DNA from: a halophilic archaeon
Lineage (GTDB): Archaea; Halobacteriota; Halobacteria; Halobacteriales; Haladaptataceae
Assembly: GCA_003298465.1 (NCBI GenBank)
Contig: QNGA01000011.1
Span: 1 to 64,000 of the forward strand
DNA: 64,000 nt
Reading direction: 5' to 3'
Shown here: positions 17,619 through 25,185 of the stretch, piece after piece
Layout: every line of letters starts with the position of its first letter
How positions within the stretch are numbered: the first letter of the stretch is position 1
Translations under genes and position numbers: made by a program
The notes under the pieces: model-generated
The model's database searches: none
Told to the model about the DNA's origin: nothing
What the model saw: only the letters and a program-made list of their open reading frames with translations

Positions 17619-18107
17619 TCAGGCGGTTCTCTCGCGGCCAGTGAGAAACGCGTGCGCCTGGCGCGGGGAGCGGTGTTCGACGCGGTGAGGGCTGACGGCA
17701 CAGTCGGCGTACAGGTCGACCAACGCCGAATCGGAGTCGCTCTTGACGAGGAACTTCCACAGCGTCCGGTCGGCGCGACCGAACAGGAACGTGGCGTCGG
17801 ACTCCCGGATGAGCCGGGCGATGTACGTGAGGTGTCTGTTCCAGTCGTCGTCCCACCGAACCTCGTACCGGACGCGGTCGTCGTGAACGGCGTCTTTGGA
17901 GACCGCCAGGACTTCCGGGACGGTTTCCAGACGATCTGCCAGTGTCTCGCGTTCGGGGCCGTACGCCCAAAACTGGGGGAAAACTCCCCTGTCGGAGTCG
18001 CCGAGGGTCACGAACTCGACGTACGTCTCCGTGTCGAGGCGGAGTACGCGTGACAGGTCGAACTTCGATGTAGAGAACTCTAGACAGTGCATAGTCCCAC
18101 GTTCCAA
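17619..18107 (-). CDS. Orphan Bat-type sensor/N-terminal domain lacking HTH_10
   Basis: 162 residues from the ATG at 18107; an ATG at 18092 (157 residues) is equally possible. The fold pattern matches the N-terminal domain of Bat/HTH_10 regulators: 'FWAYGPERETLADRL' for the usual 'FWVxGxD' segment, 'RYEVRWDD', and a terminal domain 'WKFLVKSDSDSALVDLYADC'. In full-length relatives a linker is followed by HTH_10 starting 'LTDRQREAL'. Here the chain ends at 'LTGRERTA', exactly where the DNA-binding domain should start, and none of the three minus-strand frames beyond the stop continues it. It is either a truncated regulator or a stand-alone sensor. A TATA-like box lies at about 18130-18145. Confidence 0.65.
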   Translation of the reverse strand: MERGTMHCLEFSTSKFDLSRVLRLDTETYVEFVTLGDSDRGVFPQFWAYGPERETLADRLETVPEVLAVSKDAVHDDRVRYEVRWDDDWNRHLTYIARLIRESDATFLFGRADRTLWKFLVKSDSDSALVDLYADCAVSPHRVEHRSPRQAHAFLTGRERTA

Positions 18108-18560
18108 CAGTTACACGTGAGGGCTTGGAGAAACAAAAATAGTCTCATTTTCATTACCGTTTTGGTTTCTGATTAACAGAGTGACAGCGAAGCTATCTCG
18201 ACGACGAACACGCATCAGGGACGATGCGGTTCTGCCGCGGAGAGGGCGAACACGGTCGTCACCCGTTCGTAGACCGGTCGTCTACGTCGACCGTGCCGGC
18301 CGCGCTCGTCTTCGGCGATGGTTTCGAGCGTGCGTGCCCGCCCCAGAAATCGCTCGCTCGAAGGGGGTTTCGGTCCCTTGCTCGAAACCGTCGGAATCCG
18401 CACGGTTTCGTCGCTCGATAATACGGCCCCTTCTCTCTGTAACGGACGTCTCGGCCACGGCTTCTCGAAGCGTGAGTTCCAACGGGCCGTCACGTGACAC
18501 TTTGTCGTGGCACTCCATCGTTCGTAACCGGTTTAATAACGGCCATCGATAGGAAAACCA
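18108..18560. other. Intergenic region with divergent promoters
   Basis: About 450 bases between divergent genes. The left end is AT-rich and carries the promoter of the Bat-domain gene. The right end has 'ggtttaataacgg' at about 18529-18541, near -25 to -30 from the ATG at 18561. I see no convincing gene in the middle; a 78-codon minus-strand frame at 18282-18518 looks arginine-rich and unsupported. Confidence 0.5.
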
Positions 18561-19991
18561 ATGGTATCGAAACGGGCTCTGAGATTATTTTTCGCCGCAG
18601 TCGTCGTACTCTCCGGACTCGCCGTCACGAACGCGTTCGTGTCGTCGCCCGCGAGCGCGACCGACTTCGAGGGGAAGTCTCAGGACGACATCATGGGAAC
18701 GTCGGAGCAAGTCGCCCCGCCCCGCGGGAATGTCACCGTCATCGCGACCGACTCGAACTCGTGGCTCGGCAGCGAGAGCAACGGTCCACGGGCACGGGCC
18801 GAACTCGTCGCGTTCAACCCCAACGGGAGTATCCTCTACTACAACGATAGCCACACGCGCTACTGGGACGTAGACCCCGTCCCCGGGACCCGGACGACCG
18901 TCGAGTACGCCTACGCCGACCACCTGACGAAGTCGGAGTGCCCGACCGACTGGAACCTCTCTCAGCGGAACGTGAACGAAAGCGTCTGGCGAGAGTACGA
19001 GCAGGTCCACGACGATGCCGGCGCCTGTACCATGAACGGCGTCGAACGGGTCAACCTGTCGACCGGGACGGTCACCCCGGTCTGGTCGCAGGCCACGCCC
19101 GGGAAAGAAGCGACTCGCTACCACGACGTCGACCGCCTGAACTCGACGCATCTCGTCGTCGCGGACATCTTCCTCGACCGCGTGTTCACGGTGAACACCA
19201 GAACCGGACAGGTCGGATGGACGTGGAACGCCAGCGACGACTTCTCGACGAACGCGACCGGCGGACCGTATCCCGAGGACTGGTCGCACATCAACGACGT
19301 CGAGGTGCTCGACGATGGTCGCATCACGGTCAGCGCTCGCAACCACGACCGCGTGCTGTTCCTCGACCGCGAGACGGGAGTCGTGAAGAACTGGACGCTC
19401 GGGGCCGAGAACAATTACGATGTCCTCTACGAGCAGCACAACCCCGACTACATCAACGCTTCCAACGGCGGGCCGGCCGAGATCGTCGCCGACTCCGAGA
19501 ACAACCGGGTCGTCGAGTACCAGCGCGAGAACGGCTCCTGGAACCAGACGTGGACGTGGCAGGACTCCCAGATGCAGTGGCCGCGGGACGCCGACCGCCT
19601 GCCCAACGGTCACACGCTCATCACCGACTCGAACGGCAACCGCGTCTTCGAGGTGAACGACAAGGGGAAGATCGTCTGGAGCGTCCAGATCGCGTTCCCC
19701 TACGAGGCCGAACGTCTCGGCACGGGCGACGAGAGCACTGGCGGGCCGAGCGCGAAGAAGGCCGGCCTTGAATCGCGGACGAACGGTCCCATCGACCGCT
19801 TCTGGATCAGCGTGAAGGACGTCCTCCCCGGCAAGTACCTGAACGGTCTGATGTACATCACGCCGGTCTGGATCGGGATTCAGGAACTATTCGCCATCCT
19901 GGGCGGCGTTCTCGCCGTGCTCGCGTGGCTGGTCTGCGAAGCGTGGTGGGCGGACATGCCGTCGACGATGCGGCGTCACCTCCCCGACTGA
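18561..19991 (+). CDS. Arylsulfotransferase-like beta-propeller membrane protein
   Basis: 476 residues. The N-terminus has a signal or anchor segment ('LRLFFAAVVVLSGLAVT'); a second membrane helix near the C-terminus ('YITPVWIGIQELFAILGGVLAVLAW' region) holds the protein on the outer face. Between them are repeated blades with 'HDVDRLNSTHLVVADIFLDRVF', 'DWSHINDVEVLDDGRITVSARNHD' and 'AEIVADSENNRVVEYQ', the pattern of ASST-type arylsulfotransferases and related propellers that act on surface glycans or small molecules. The His in 'HINDVEVL' corresponds to the conserved 'HxNxV' motif. Function by family only. The leaderless start is supported by the TATA box 25-30 bases upstream. Confidence 0.82.
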   Translation: MVSKRALRLFFAAVVVLSGLAVTNAFVSSPASATDFEGKSQDDIMGTSEQVAPPRGNVTVIATDSNSWLGSESNGPRARAELVAFNPNGSILYYNDSHTRYWDVDPVPGTRTTVEYAYADHLTKSECPTDWNLSQRNVNESVWREYEQVHDDAGACTMNGVERVNLSTGTVTPVWSQATPGKEATRYHDVDRLNSTHLVVADIFLDRVFTVNTRTGQVGWTWNASDDFSTNATGGPYPEDWSHINDVEVLDDGRITVSARNHDRVLFLDRETGVVKNWTLGAENNYDVLYEQHNPDYINASNGGPAEIVADSENNRVVEYQRENGSWNQTWTWQDSQMQWPRDADRLPNGHTLITDSNGNRVFEVNDKGKIVWSVQIAFPYEAERLGTGDESTGGPSAKKAGLESRTNGPIDRFWISVKDVLPGKYLNGLMYITPVWIGIQELFAILGGVLAVLAWLVCEAWWADMPSTMRRHLPD

Positions 19992-20080
19992 CGGCGCTTC
20001 CGACCGGTAGCCGACGTCGCGGATCTCCCGTTTTTCGACCGACGGAGCGTCGCGCCCCTTCCTCTGCAGCGGGACCTCGG

Positions 20081-20221
20081 ATGCAGTCGACGAACCGCCG
20101 ACCGGCACGTAGCTGTAAACTGTATTTCAACAACGAGTTTCAGCAAGCGGTCGTCGGTGACGACCCGACTCCCGACGGCCTGTACGGTCGGTACGTCGAC
20201 CTCTCGTGGTACGAAGAGTGA
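20081..20221 (+). CDS. Possible 46-residue protein or C-terminal gene relic
   Basis: A short frame from the ATG at 20081 to the TGA at 20219-20221. The last 30 codons have native codon choice and an acidic, aromatic composition ('GDDPTPDGLYGRYVDLSWYEE'), unlike random GC-rich frames. The first dozen codons are basic and less convincing. No promoter or ribosome-binding site is evident and no family is recognised. It may be the surviving end of a lost gene. Confidence 0.35.
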   Translation: MQSTNRRPARSCKLYFNNEFQQAVVGDDPTPDGLYGRYVDLSWYEE

Positions 20222-20322
20222 GGGTCCGAGTCCTCTCCCGGACTCGAAGACGCGGCGCTGTCTTTCTCGGCCGTACTGTTTGCCCAAAACCTCTATGCAA
20301 AACGGTTGAATAGAACACTTCG

Positions 20323-20562
20323 ATGGCCGAAAAAACGCTACACGAGGAGAGAATCGCCCGCGACGAGGCAGCGGACCGACTCGAAGCGATCGCCGAACAG
20401 CTTCGCGGCAGTGAGAAGGCCGACATCGACGTGGGAAACAAGACAGTCACCCTCTCGCCGCGGGAGGAAATCGCCTACGAGGTCGGCGTTCGAGAGTCGT
20501 CTTCCGTGCTCCGGGGGAGCCGTGAAACCGTGTCGCTCAAACTGGACTGGAAGCCCGAATGA
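20323..20562 (+). CDS. Amphi-Trp domain protein
   Basis: 79 residues, beginning with an acidic helix ('ARDEAADRLEAIAEQLR') followed by 'GNKTVTLSPREEIAYEVGVR' and ending in 'GSRETVSLKLDWKPE'. This layout, with the final 'L.L.W' strand, is that of the amphi-Trp domain family, small prokaryotic proteins of unknown molecular role. It is a single gene, with the low-GC sequence at 20580-20660 separating it from the next one. Cytoplasmic, with no cysteines. Confidence 0.8.
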   Translation: MAEKTLHEERIARDEAADRLEAIAEQLRGSEKADIDVGNKTVTLSPREEIAYEVGVRESSSVLRGSRETVSLKLDWKPE

Positions 20563-20677
20563 ACCCCCGAGGATGACGTGGCCACCGAAAAATAAAACGG
20601 TATATTAACACCCTATAGGCACTTAAGCCATACCAGGGCAGAATTTATACACGAGGCCGAAGTCCATCCGTTCGTCC

Positions 20678-20848
20678 ATGGCTCCAACCTGGAACGACCC
20701 GAACCACTGTCCGTTCTGCGAAGCGGAGCTTCCGGATCCGGGCGCCGGATTCGTAGACCACATCGACGACCATCCGGACTGCGAGTCCGGATTCGAAGCC
20801 TGGCGCGACAACGTCGCGGACGACATGCACGGTGGCTGGGCGAAGTGA
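20678..20848 (+). CDS. Zinc-finger mini-protein (56 residues)
   Basis: Too short for most gene finders but convincing. It starts at the ATG at 20678, about 35 bases after a TATA-like 'gaatttatacac'. The sequence has 'CPFCEAELPDPGAGFVDHI' and then 'HPDCESGFEAWRDNVADDM', giving Cys11-x2-Cys14, His28, His32 and Cys35 as possible zinc ligands, and ends 'GGWAK'. Very similar mini-proteins with a 'W.DP..CPFCG...GAGF.DH' pattern are widespread in haloarchaea. Their role is unknown; DNA or protein binding is a guess. Confidence 0.85.
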   Translation: MAPTWNDPNHCPFCEAELPDPGAGFVDHIDDHPDCESGFEAWRDNVADDMHGGWAK

Positions 20849-20997
20849 CGCCGGCGGCACGCTCGCCGCCCTCGAACGCGCGACCGCTCCGGCAGCGACC
20901 CGCCCGGATACTACCGGTCCGGGGCCAGCGAAGAGACCCGAACTCGCGGGGGGTATCGTCCCCGGGGTTTACTTGCCTCCTGGTCGAAACTATCGCT

Positions 20998-21225
20998 ATG
21001 GCCTCGGATGGGGATTCCTCGCTCACGCCACTGGCCCAAGATGCAGTCGACGCCCTCGCCACGGCAGTCCCTGCGAACGAGAGCTTCGGCTACGACCGAG
21101 CGTACTCGATCCTCGCGGAGGCGGAAGGTCTCGACCAACCGGCCGCCGACGATATCCTCGAACGACTACTCTCACGGGGATATCTCTACGAGGTAGACGG
21201 GTCGCTCCGCCTCACCGACTCGTAA
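20998..21225 (+). CDS. Small winged-helix-like protein
   Basis: 75 residues from the ATG at 20998, with a TATA-like 'gtttacttgcc' about 32 bases upstream. Predicted helices 'LAQDAVDALATAVPA', 'GYDRAYSILAEAEGL' and 'PAADDILERLLSRGYLYEVDGSLRL' give a helix-helix-helix-wing layout. It could be a one-domain DNA-binding protein, or a partner domain as in DNA- or RNA-polymerase-associated winged helices. No further assignment is possible from the sequence. Confidence 0.72.
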   Translation: MASDGDSSLTPLAQDAVDALATAVPANESFGYDRAYSILAEAEGLDQPAADDILERLLSRGYLYEVDGSLRLTDS

Positions 21226-21402
21226 CGGGACGACGGTGACGACGACCGTAGCCGGCAGACGCGAACGTCGAGTCGAACCACTGGACCAACCCCTGGTGGT
21301 CCCGGAGTGACGAGGCGAGCGTGGACGGCGTTCTCGGCCAGGCGGACGTCGTGAGTAGGGTGAACTCGGGGACTGGTGACCCGAAGGCGACCGGCGTGGC
21401 GG

Positions 21403-22044
21403 CTAATCGTCGGAGTGCGCCTGCCCGAACTGGCGGGGCGGCAACCGGAGTTCGTCGAGGTCGGGGAGATGTTTGACGTTGTAGACGACCTTCATCTCGT
21501 CCGTCGTCGGCGTGCCGATGCAGGACAGTCGGAGACCGCGTTCGATCATGTCCGAGGAGAGGACGTGATTCGACGGCATCTCCAGTTCTCCCTCCAGGAC
21601 GGCGACGGCGCAGTTCGCACAGGCTCCGCCCCGACAGGCGTAGGGCCACGCGTGTCCGCTGTCCTCGGCGGCCTCCAGGAGGGTCTCGTCGGGGGGCGCC
21701 CGGAACTGACCGCCGTCCGCCGGGTCCAGTCCCTCGTCTGCCGCTTTCTCGAACAGGCTTTCGTCGTCGAGGTCCCAGGCGTAGTCGTCGAGAACCGCGT
21801 AATCGAGGTATTCGACCTGCGTTCCCGGCTGCCGTCGCTCGGCGATGCTCTCGCGCTCGGGGTCGTACTCCTCGGTCCCGTATCCAGCCCGGATTCGCTC
21901 GTACGCCGTCTGGACCGCCCGAAATTCGTCGACGGATCCACCCTGGTCTGGATGCGCCTCCTTCACCCGCTCTCGATACGATTCGACGATTTCCGCCTCG
22001 TCCGCATCCGGATCGACTCCGAGTACGTCGAACGGGGAATCCAC
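21403..22044 (-). CDS. J-domain fused to a plant-type [2Fe-2S] ferredoxin
   Basis: 213 residues. The first 60 form a J-domain: 'DVLGVDPDADEAEIVESYR', then His31-Pro32-Asp33, then 'EFRAVQTAYERI'. The remainder is a [2Fe-2S] ferredoxin with Cys137, Cys142 and Cys145 in 'CRGGACANC' and Cys175 in 'LSCIG', spaced as in halobacterial ferredoxins. The ferredoxin half would carry electrons; the J-domain would be expected to dock onto an Hsp70 (DnaK) or to act as a structural domain in place of the acidic insertion of other haloarchaeal ferredoxins. It is a single gene next to an MFS transporter on the same strand, with no redox partner adjacent. Confidence 0.9.
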   Translation of the reverse strand: MDSPFDVLGVDPDADEAEIVESYRERVKEAHPDQGGSVDEFRAVQTAYERIRAGYGTEEYDPERESIAERRQPGTQVEYLDYAVLDDYAWDLDDESLFEKAADEGLDPADGGQFRAPPDETLLEAAEDSGHAWPYACRGGACANCAVAVLEGELEMPSNHVLSSDMIERGLRLSCIGTPTTDEMKVVYNVKHLPDLDELRLPPRQFGQAHSDD

Positions 22045-22144
22045 ACGTAATGATGGGAAATCAGGCCCATAAATCCTCTCCAGGGGCCGTGGTAACGAGG
22101 GACGTGCCGAACCCGGCGAAGACGTATCGGCGGTACCCTGCCCG

Positions 22145-23341
22145 TCACCCGCTGGTGGGGAGTCGCCCCGTCACGTACAGTGCCGCGACCACCAGTACCA
22201 CCCCACCGACGAGCGACGCCAGTCCGCCGAAGACCGCGTCGAATCCGTATCCGGCTTCGGTCAGCGTGCCGACGGCCGCGGTGCCGTTCGCCTCGACCAA
22301 CAGGGAGAGACCGGTGAACGACGCGTACGCGGCGTCCCGGTTCTCGTCCGGCAGTGCGCTGAGAACGTAGGTGTCCAGGGCGGGAAAGAGGCTGTGGATG
22401 GAGTAGCCGATGGCAGCCGAGACGACGAGGACGGCGAGCGGATCGCCGACGCGAGTGAGCGCGACCACCGAACCGACGAACCCCGTCAGGATGGCCAGGA
22501 TGTAGGGAACGTGTGGCAGGCGGTCGGCGAGCCGTCCGCCGAACCAGAACGCGGGCAATCCGGCCGCGAACGTGACTGTGAGAAGGAGGTTCGCCGTCGA
22601 AGCCGGCATCCCTTTGGCCGCTTTCAGATACGTGACGTAGAAGTTGAACAGCCCCTGCCAGGTGAAGCCGGCGACACCGACCATCAGTAGTCCAGTCGCG
22701 ACGAGTCGCCAGTGCGACCGCAGAGCGGCGAGGAACTCGCGGTCGGGCACGGCGCCGTCGGCGGTTTGGGACTCCCGAACGACGGCAGCCAGTACGACGC
22801 TGAACGAGACCGCTGCGACCGCCAGGAGGGCGAACACCGCCCGCCACGAGGCGAAAAACAGGACGCCGATCACGATGGTCGGGGCGAGAACCGCCGCCAG
22901 TTGGGCGGCCGCGCCGTGGATGCCGACGTTTCGGCCGACCGCGTTCGGATAGAGTTCCGCGATGAGCGGCACGGCGGCGACGAAGTACGCGCCGGTGGCG
23001 ACGCCGAGCAGCAGCGTCCCGGCCTGGACGACAACCAGGGAGTTCGCGACGACGAGGAGACCCGACGCTGCGGACAGTAGACCGCCGGTGGCGATGACGG
23101 CTCGACGACGGGACACGTGGGTGAGGACGTACCCCATCGGGATGCGCGGAATCGCGGTTCCGACCCACACCAGCGAAACCAGCACGCCAACGGTCGCTTT
23201 GTCGACCGCGAAGGCGACCATCAGCGGCTCCAGCAACGGTGCGAAGACCGTTCGCCCGAAGTTCATCAGGAAGACCAGCCCACAGAGGGTTCCGAACAGG
23301 CGTCGTTTCACTACGTGTCCGTACCGAGGCGGTCGACTCAA
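22145..23341 (-). CDS. MFS transporter
   Basis: 398 residues with about twelve hydrophobic segments. The MFS signature between helices 2 and 3 is present in the form 'GYVLTHVSRRR', and the central loop lies around 'RESQTADGAVPDREF'. The 'GLFPALDTYVLSALPDENR'-like region in the second half is seen in sugar and drug MFS proteins. The substrate cannot be named. The start at 23341 precedes 'RPPRYGHVVKRRLFG'; a GTG about nine codons later is an alternative. It lies 100 bases upstream of the J-domain-ferredoxin gene on the same strand, so co-transcription is possible. Confidence 0.88.
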   Translation of the reverse strand: MSRPPRYGHVVKRRLFGTLCGLVFLMNFGRTVFAPLLEPLMVAFAVDKATVGVLVSLVWVGTAIPRIPMGYVLTHVSRRRAVIATGGLLSAASGLLVVANSLVVVQAGTLLLGVATGAYFVAAVPLIAELYPNAVGRNVGIHGAAAQLAAVLAPTIVIGVLFFASWRAVFALLAVAAVSFSVVLAAVVRESQTADGAVPDREFLAALRSHWRLVATGLLMVGVAGFTWQGLFNFYVTYLKAAKGMPASTANLLLTVTFAAGLPAFWFGGRLADRLPHVPYILAILTGFVGSVVALTRVGDPLAVLVVSAAIGYSIHSLFPALDTYVLSALPDENRDAAYASFTGLSLLVEANGTAAVGTLTEAGYGFDAVFGGLASLVGGVVLVVAALYVTGRLPTSG

Positions 23342-23407
23342 CTATTCCGGCGACGGCAACGGAGTTCCCCGTCGGCTTTTCCCGGTCGAGCGCCTACCGG
23401 ACGACGC

Positions 23408-23644
23408 ATGGTTCGCTCTCGAACGGCGACTGCGGTGGCGGGACTCCTCATCAGCCTCCTCGTCAGCGCTCTCCTCTGGTGGTACTTCGACACCGTCGCG
23501 TTCTTCCTGTTCGTCCCGTTCGTCCCCTTTCTCTTTCGGAGGGGCGAACCGGACGAATCCGTCCGGGAGTGTCCGGCCTGCGGGTTCCGGACGACGGACG
23601 ACGCGTACGAGTACTGTCCGCGGGACGGAACGGGACTGGAGTAG
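23408..23644 (+). CDS. Small membrane protein with a C-terminal zinc ribbon
   Basis: 78 residues from the ATG at 23408. There are two close hydrophobic segments ('VAGLLISLLVSALLWWYF' and 'VAFFLFVPFVPFLF'), then a cytoplasmic zinc ribbon with 'CPACGF' and, twelve residues later, 'YCPRDGT'. Three clear cysteines plus neighbouring residues could hold one zinc ion. Membrane-anchored zinc ribbons of this type are common and uncharacterised in haloarchaea. It is divergent from the MFS gene, 66 bases apart. Confidence 0.78.
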   Translation: MVRSRTATAVAGLLISLLVSALLWWYFDTVAFFLFVPFVPFLFRRGEPDESVRECPACGFRTTDDAYEYCPRDGTGLE

Positions 23645-23732
23645 ACGGACCCCCGTTCGGTGACGGCGCGGCCGCTCCGGGCCGCGGAGGCGTCGACTTC
23701 GAAGAATCAGTTGTCGGCGGCGAGCCGGGCGG

Positions 23733-23933
23733 TCACGCGTTGTTCATCCGCTGGCTCGCCGTTTCGCCGCACATCCGGCAGCGAGTGACGCGGTACGGTT
23801 CGCGAGAGAACTCGGCGTTTTTTTCTTTGTCGCTTTCGGTGCGGATCTCGATAGATACGTCGTGCGGTGTCTGGACGGCGCAGGTCTCGCACCGCTCGAC
23901 GTCGTCACCCGCGCTGTGGTCGGTTCCTATCAT
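23733..23933 (-). CDS. Zinc-ribbon protein (66 residues)
   Basis: Four cysteines in two CxxC pairs ('RCETCAVQTPH' and 'RCRMCGETASQ') are separated by about 35 residues with strand-like 'VSIEIRTES', a classic zinc beta-ribbon. No membrane segment. The ATG at 23933 overlaps the stop of a weakly supported upstream frame (23930-24121) by the ATGA arrangement. The function is unknown; it may bind nucleic acid or a partner protein. Confidence 0.75.
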   Translation of the reverse strand: MIGTDHSAGDDVERCETCAVQTPHDVSIEIRTESDKEKNAEFSREPYRVTRCRMCGETASQRMNNA

Positions 23934-24334
23934 GGTTGTCGTCCCTCTTCGCCGACGTCAGCCGGCGTGTCTCTGTCGGAAGCACCGACCGTGGGTAAGG
24001 ATTCGCTCGAACTGATTAGGTCGTTCCCGACGAATCGACGCGACGTCGCCGAAACCGACGGCGTTCTTTCCGACGCTCCGCTTCCGGATGGTTTCCAGAG
24101 TGCCTCGGTACCGACTAACACTCGCGACTCCTCCGGCAGAGGCTAGCAGAGTGGTAGCTAGTAGCACGGAACGGGTCGCTCCGAGGGCGTCGGCGACCGA
24201 CGCCGCATCGACCGCGGTGCCGCGTCGCCCCGTCCTCCGCGCGACGACCGCGTCGCGGGCGACCGTTTCGACGGGCCGGAGCGAAGCGCACGGCTCCGGC
24301 CCCCTCGCTCGGCGGCTCCTCGGGGACCGTACCG
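23934..24334. other. Intergenic region between zinc-ribbon and methyltransferase genes
   Basis: Four hundred bases with no strong gene. On the minus strand a Ser-rich frame from a GTG at 24121 to 23930 ends in an acidic tail ('DRDTPADVGEEGRQP') and overlaps the ATG at 23933 by ATGA, but its codon bias is weak. A terminator-like hairpin is at 24273-24302. I list no gene here. Confidence 0.4.
24273..24302 (-). terminator. Hairpin downstream of the methyltransferase gene
   Basis: Perfect 10-base arms GGGCCGGAGC (24273-24282) and GCTCCGGCCC (24293-24302) with a 10-base loop, starting about 32 bases after the methyltransferase stop. The position suits an end-of-transcript structure, although archaeal termination usually relies on a T-run, which I do not see here. 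Confidence 0.4.
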
Positions 24335-25075
24335 TCACGGGAAGAGGTTCCGGGCGGTGACGAGCTGAAAGCGCCGGAGTCGGGGGACGAGGTCCGTCGC
24401 TCGCTCCGCGACCGTCATCTTCAGGGAGGCGTCGTCGTCGACGTAGTGCCAGTTCCGGTAGTCGACGCTCACCACCGTCAACCCGTAGGTGGTCAGGAGT
24501 TCCCTGACCTCCGACGTCGCCCAGTGTCGAACGTGGCCCATGTGGCCTCGTTCGCTGAGTTCCGCGTACTCGCTGGTCGGCGACGGTCCGACGTTCCCTC
24601 CCAGTAGATAGTCGTAGAGGTCGAAGATGGAGTGGGCGTTCGGGGTCGACAGGAACAGCGTTCCGCCGGGTTCCAGCACTCGCTCGATCTCTTCCATCGC
24701 GTGGAGCGGGTTCTGCCGCAGATGTTCGAGGACCTCCGAAAACAGGACGACGGAGACGCTGTTGTCGGCGAGGGGGAACGGTTCGGTTTCGATGTCGCAC
24801 GCGTGAACGGTCAGCGCGTGCTCGTCGACGTACGCCGCGTGCCGGGACGGGTCGAGGTCGATACCGGTGACGTCGTACCCCGCGTCGTCGAGGAGGAACG
24901 TGAAGTGGAACGGGGCGGCACCGACGTCGAGGACGGCGTCGTCGTGGCCGGCTACCTGCGTCGTCAGGTCGAACAGTTCGTGATAGCGGTGGTCCGGCGT
25001 GTACTTCTCTCTCCAGGCGGCGTAGTCACCCTCGACGTCGGAGAACGACTCCCGGAGCGCCTCGAAGTCAGCCAT
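24335..25075 (-). CDS. Class I SAM-dependent methyltransferase
   Basis: 246 residues. The Rossmann-type fold is recognisable: motif I 'AVLDVGAAPFHFTFLL', then 'GYDVTGIDLDPSRH' with the acidic residue that binds the SAM ribose, 'VHACDIETEPFPLADNSV', 'VVLFSEVLEHL' and 'IERVLEPGGTLFLSTPN'. The last pair is typical of the ubiquinone/glycan-type methyltransferases. The substrate is not evident. It starts 110 bases after the SagB-like gene on the same strand, so the two may act together on one molecule. The C-terminal helix 'RLRRFQLVTARNLFP' is basic and could contact the membrane or substrate. Confidence 0.87.
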   Translation of the reverse strand: MADFEALRESFSDVEGDYAAWREKYTPDHRYHELFDLTTQVAGHDDAVLDVGAAPFHFTFLLDDAGYDVTGIDLDPSRHAAYVDEHALTVHACDIETEPFPLADNSVSVVLFSEVLEHLRQNPLHAMEEIERVLEPGGTLFLSTPNAHSIFDLYDYLLGGNVGPSPTSEYAELSERGHMGHVRHWATSEVRELLTTYGLTVVSVDYRNWHYVDDDASLKMTVAERATDLVPRLRRFQLVTARNLFP

Positions 25076-25185
25076 CTCGTGTGCCTCCTCCGGGTAACAT
25101 CAGGGAGTTCCCTTAGGTGACACGGCCGGCGGTTCGCGTCGGCGGCCGCCGGACTGCGAGCCCCCTCGACGCGGCCACGGACGAG

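Noticed and set aside
18282..18518. 78-codon minus-strand frame in the gap before the arylsulfotransferase-like gene
   Set aside because: Arg/Ser-rich with no promoter, and another frame over the same bases is equally open.
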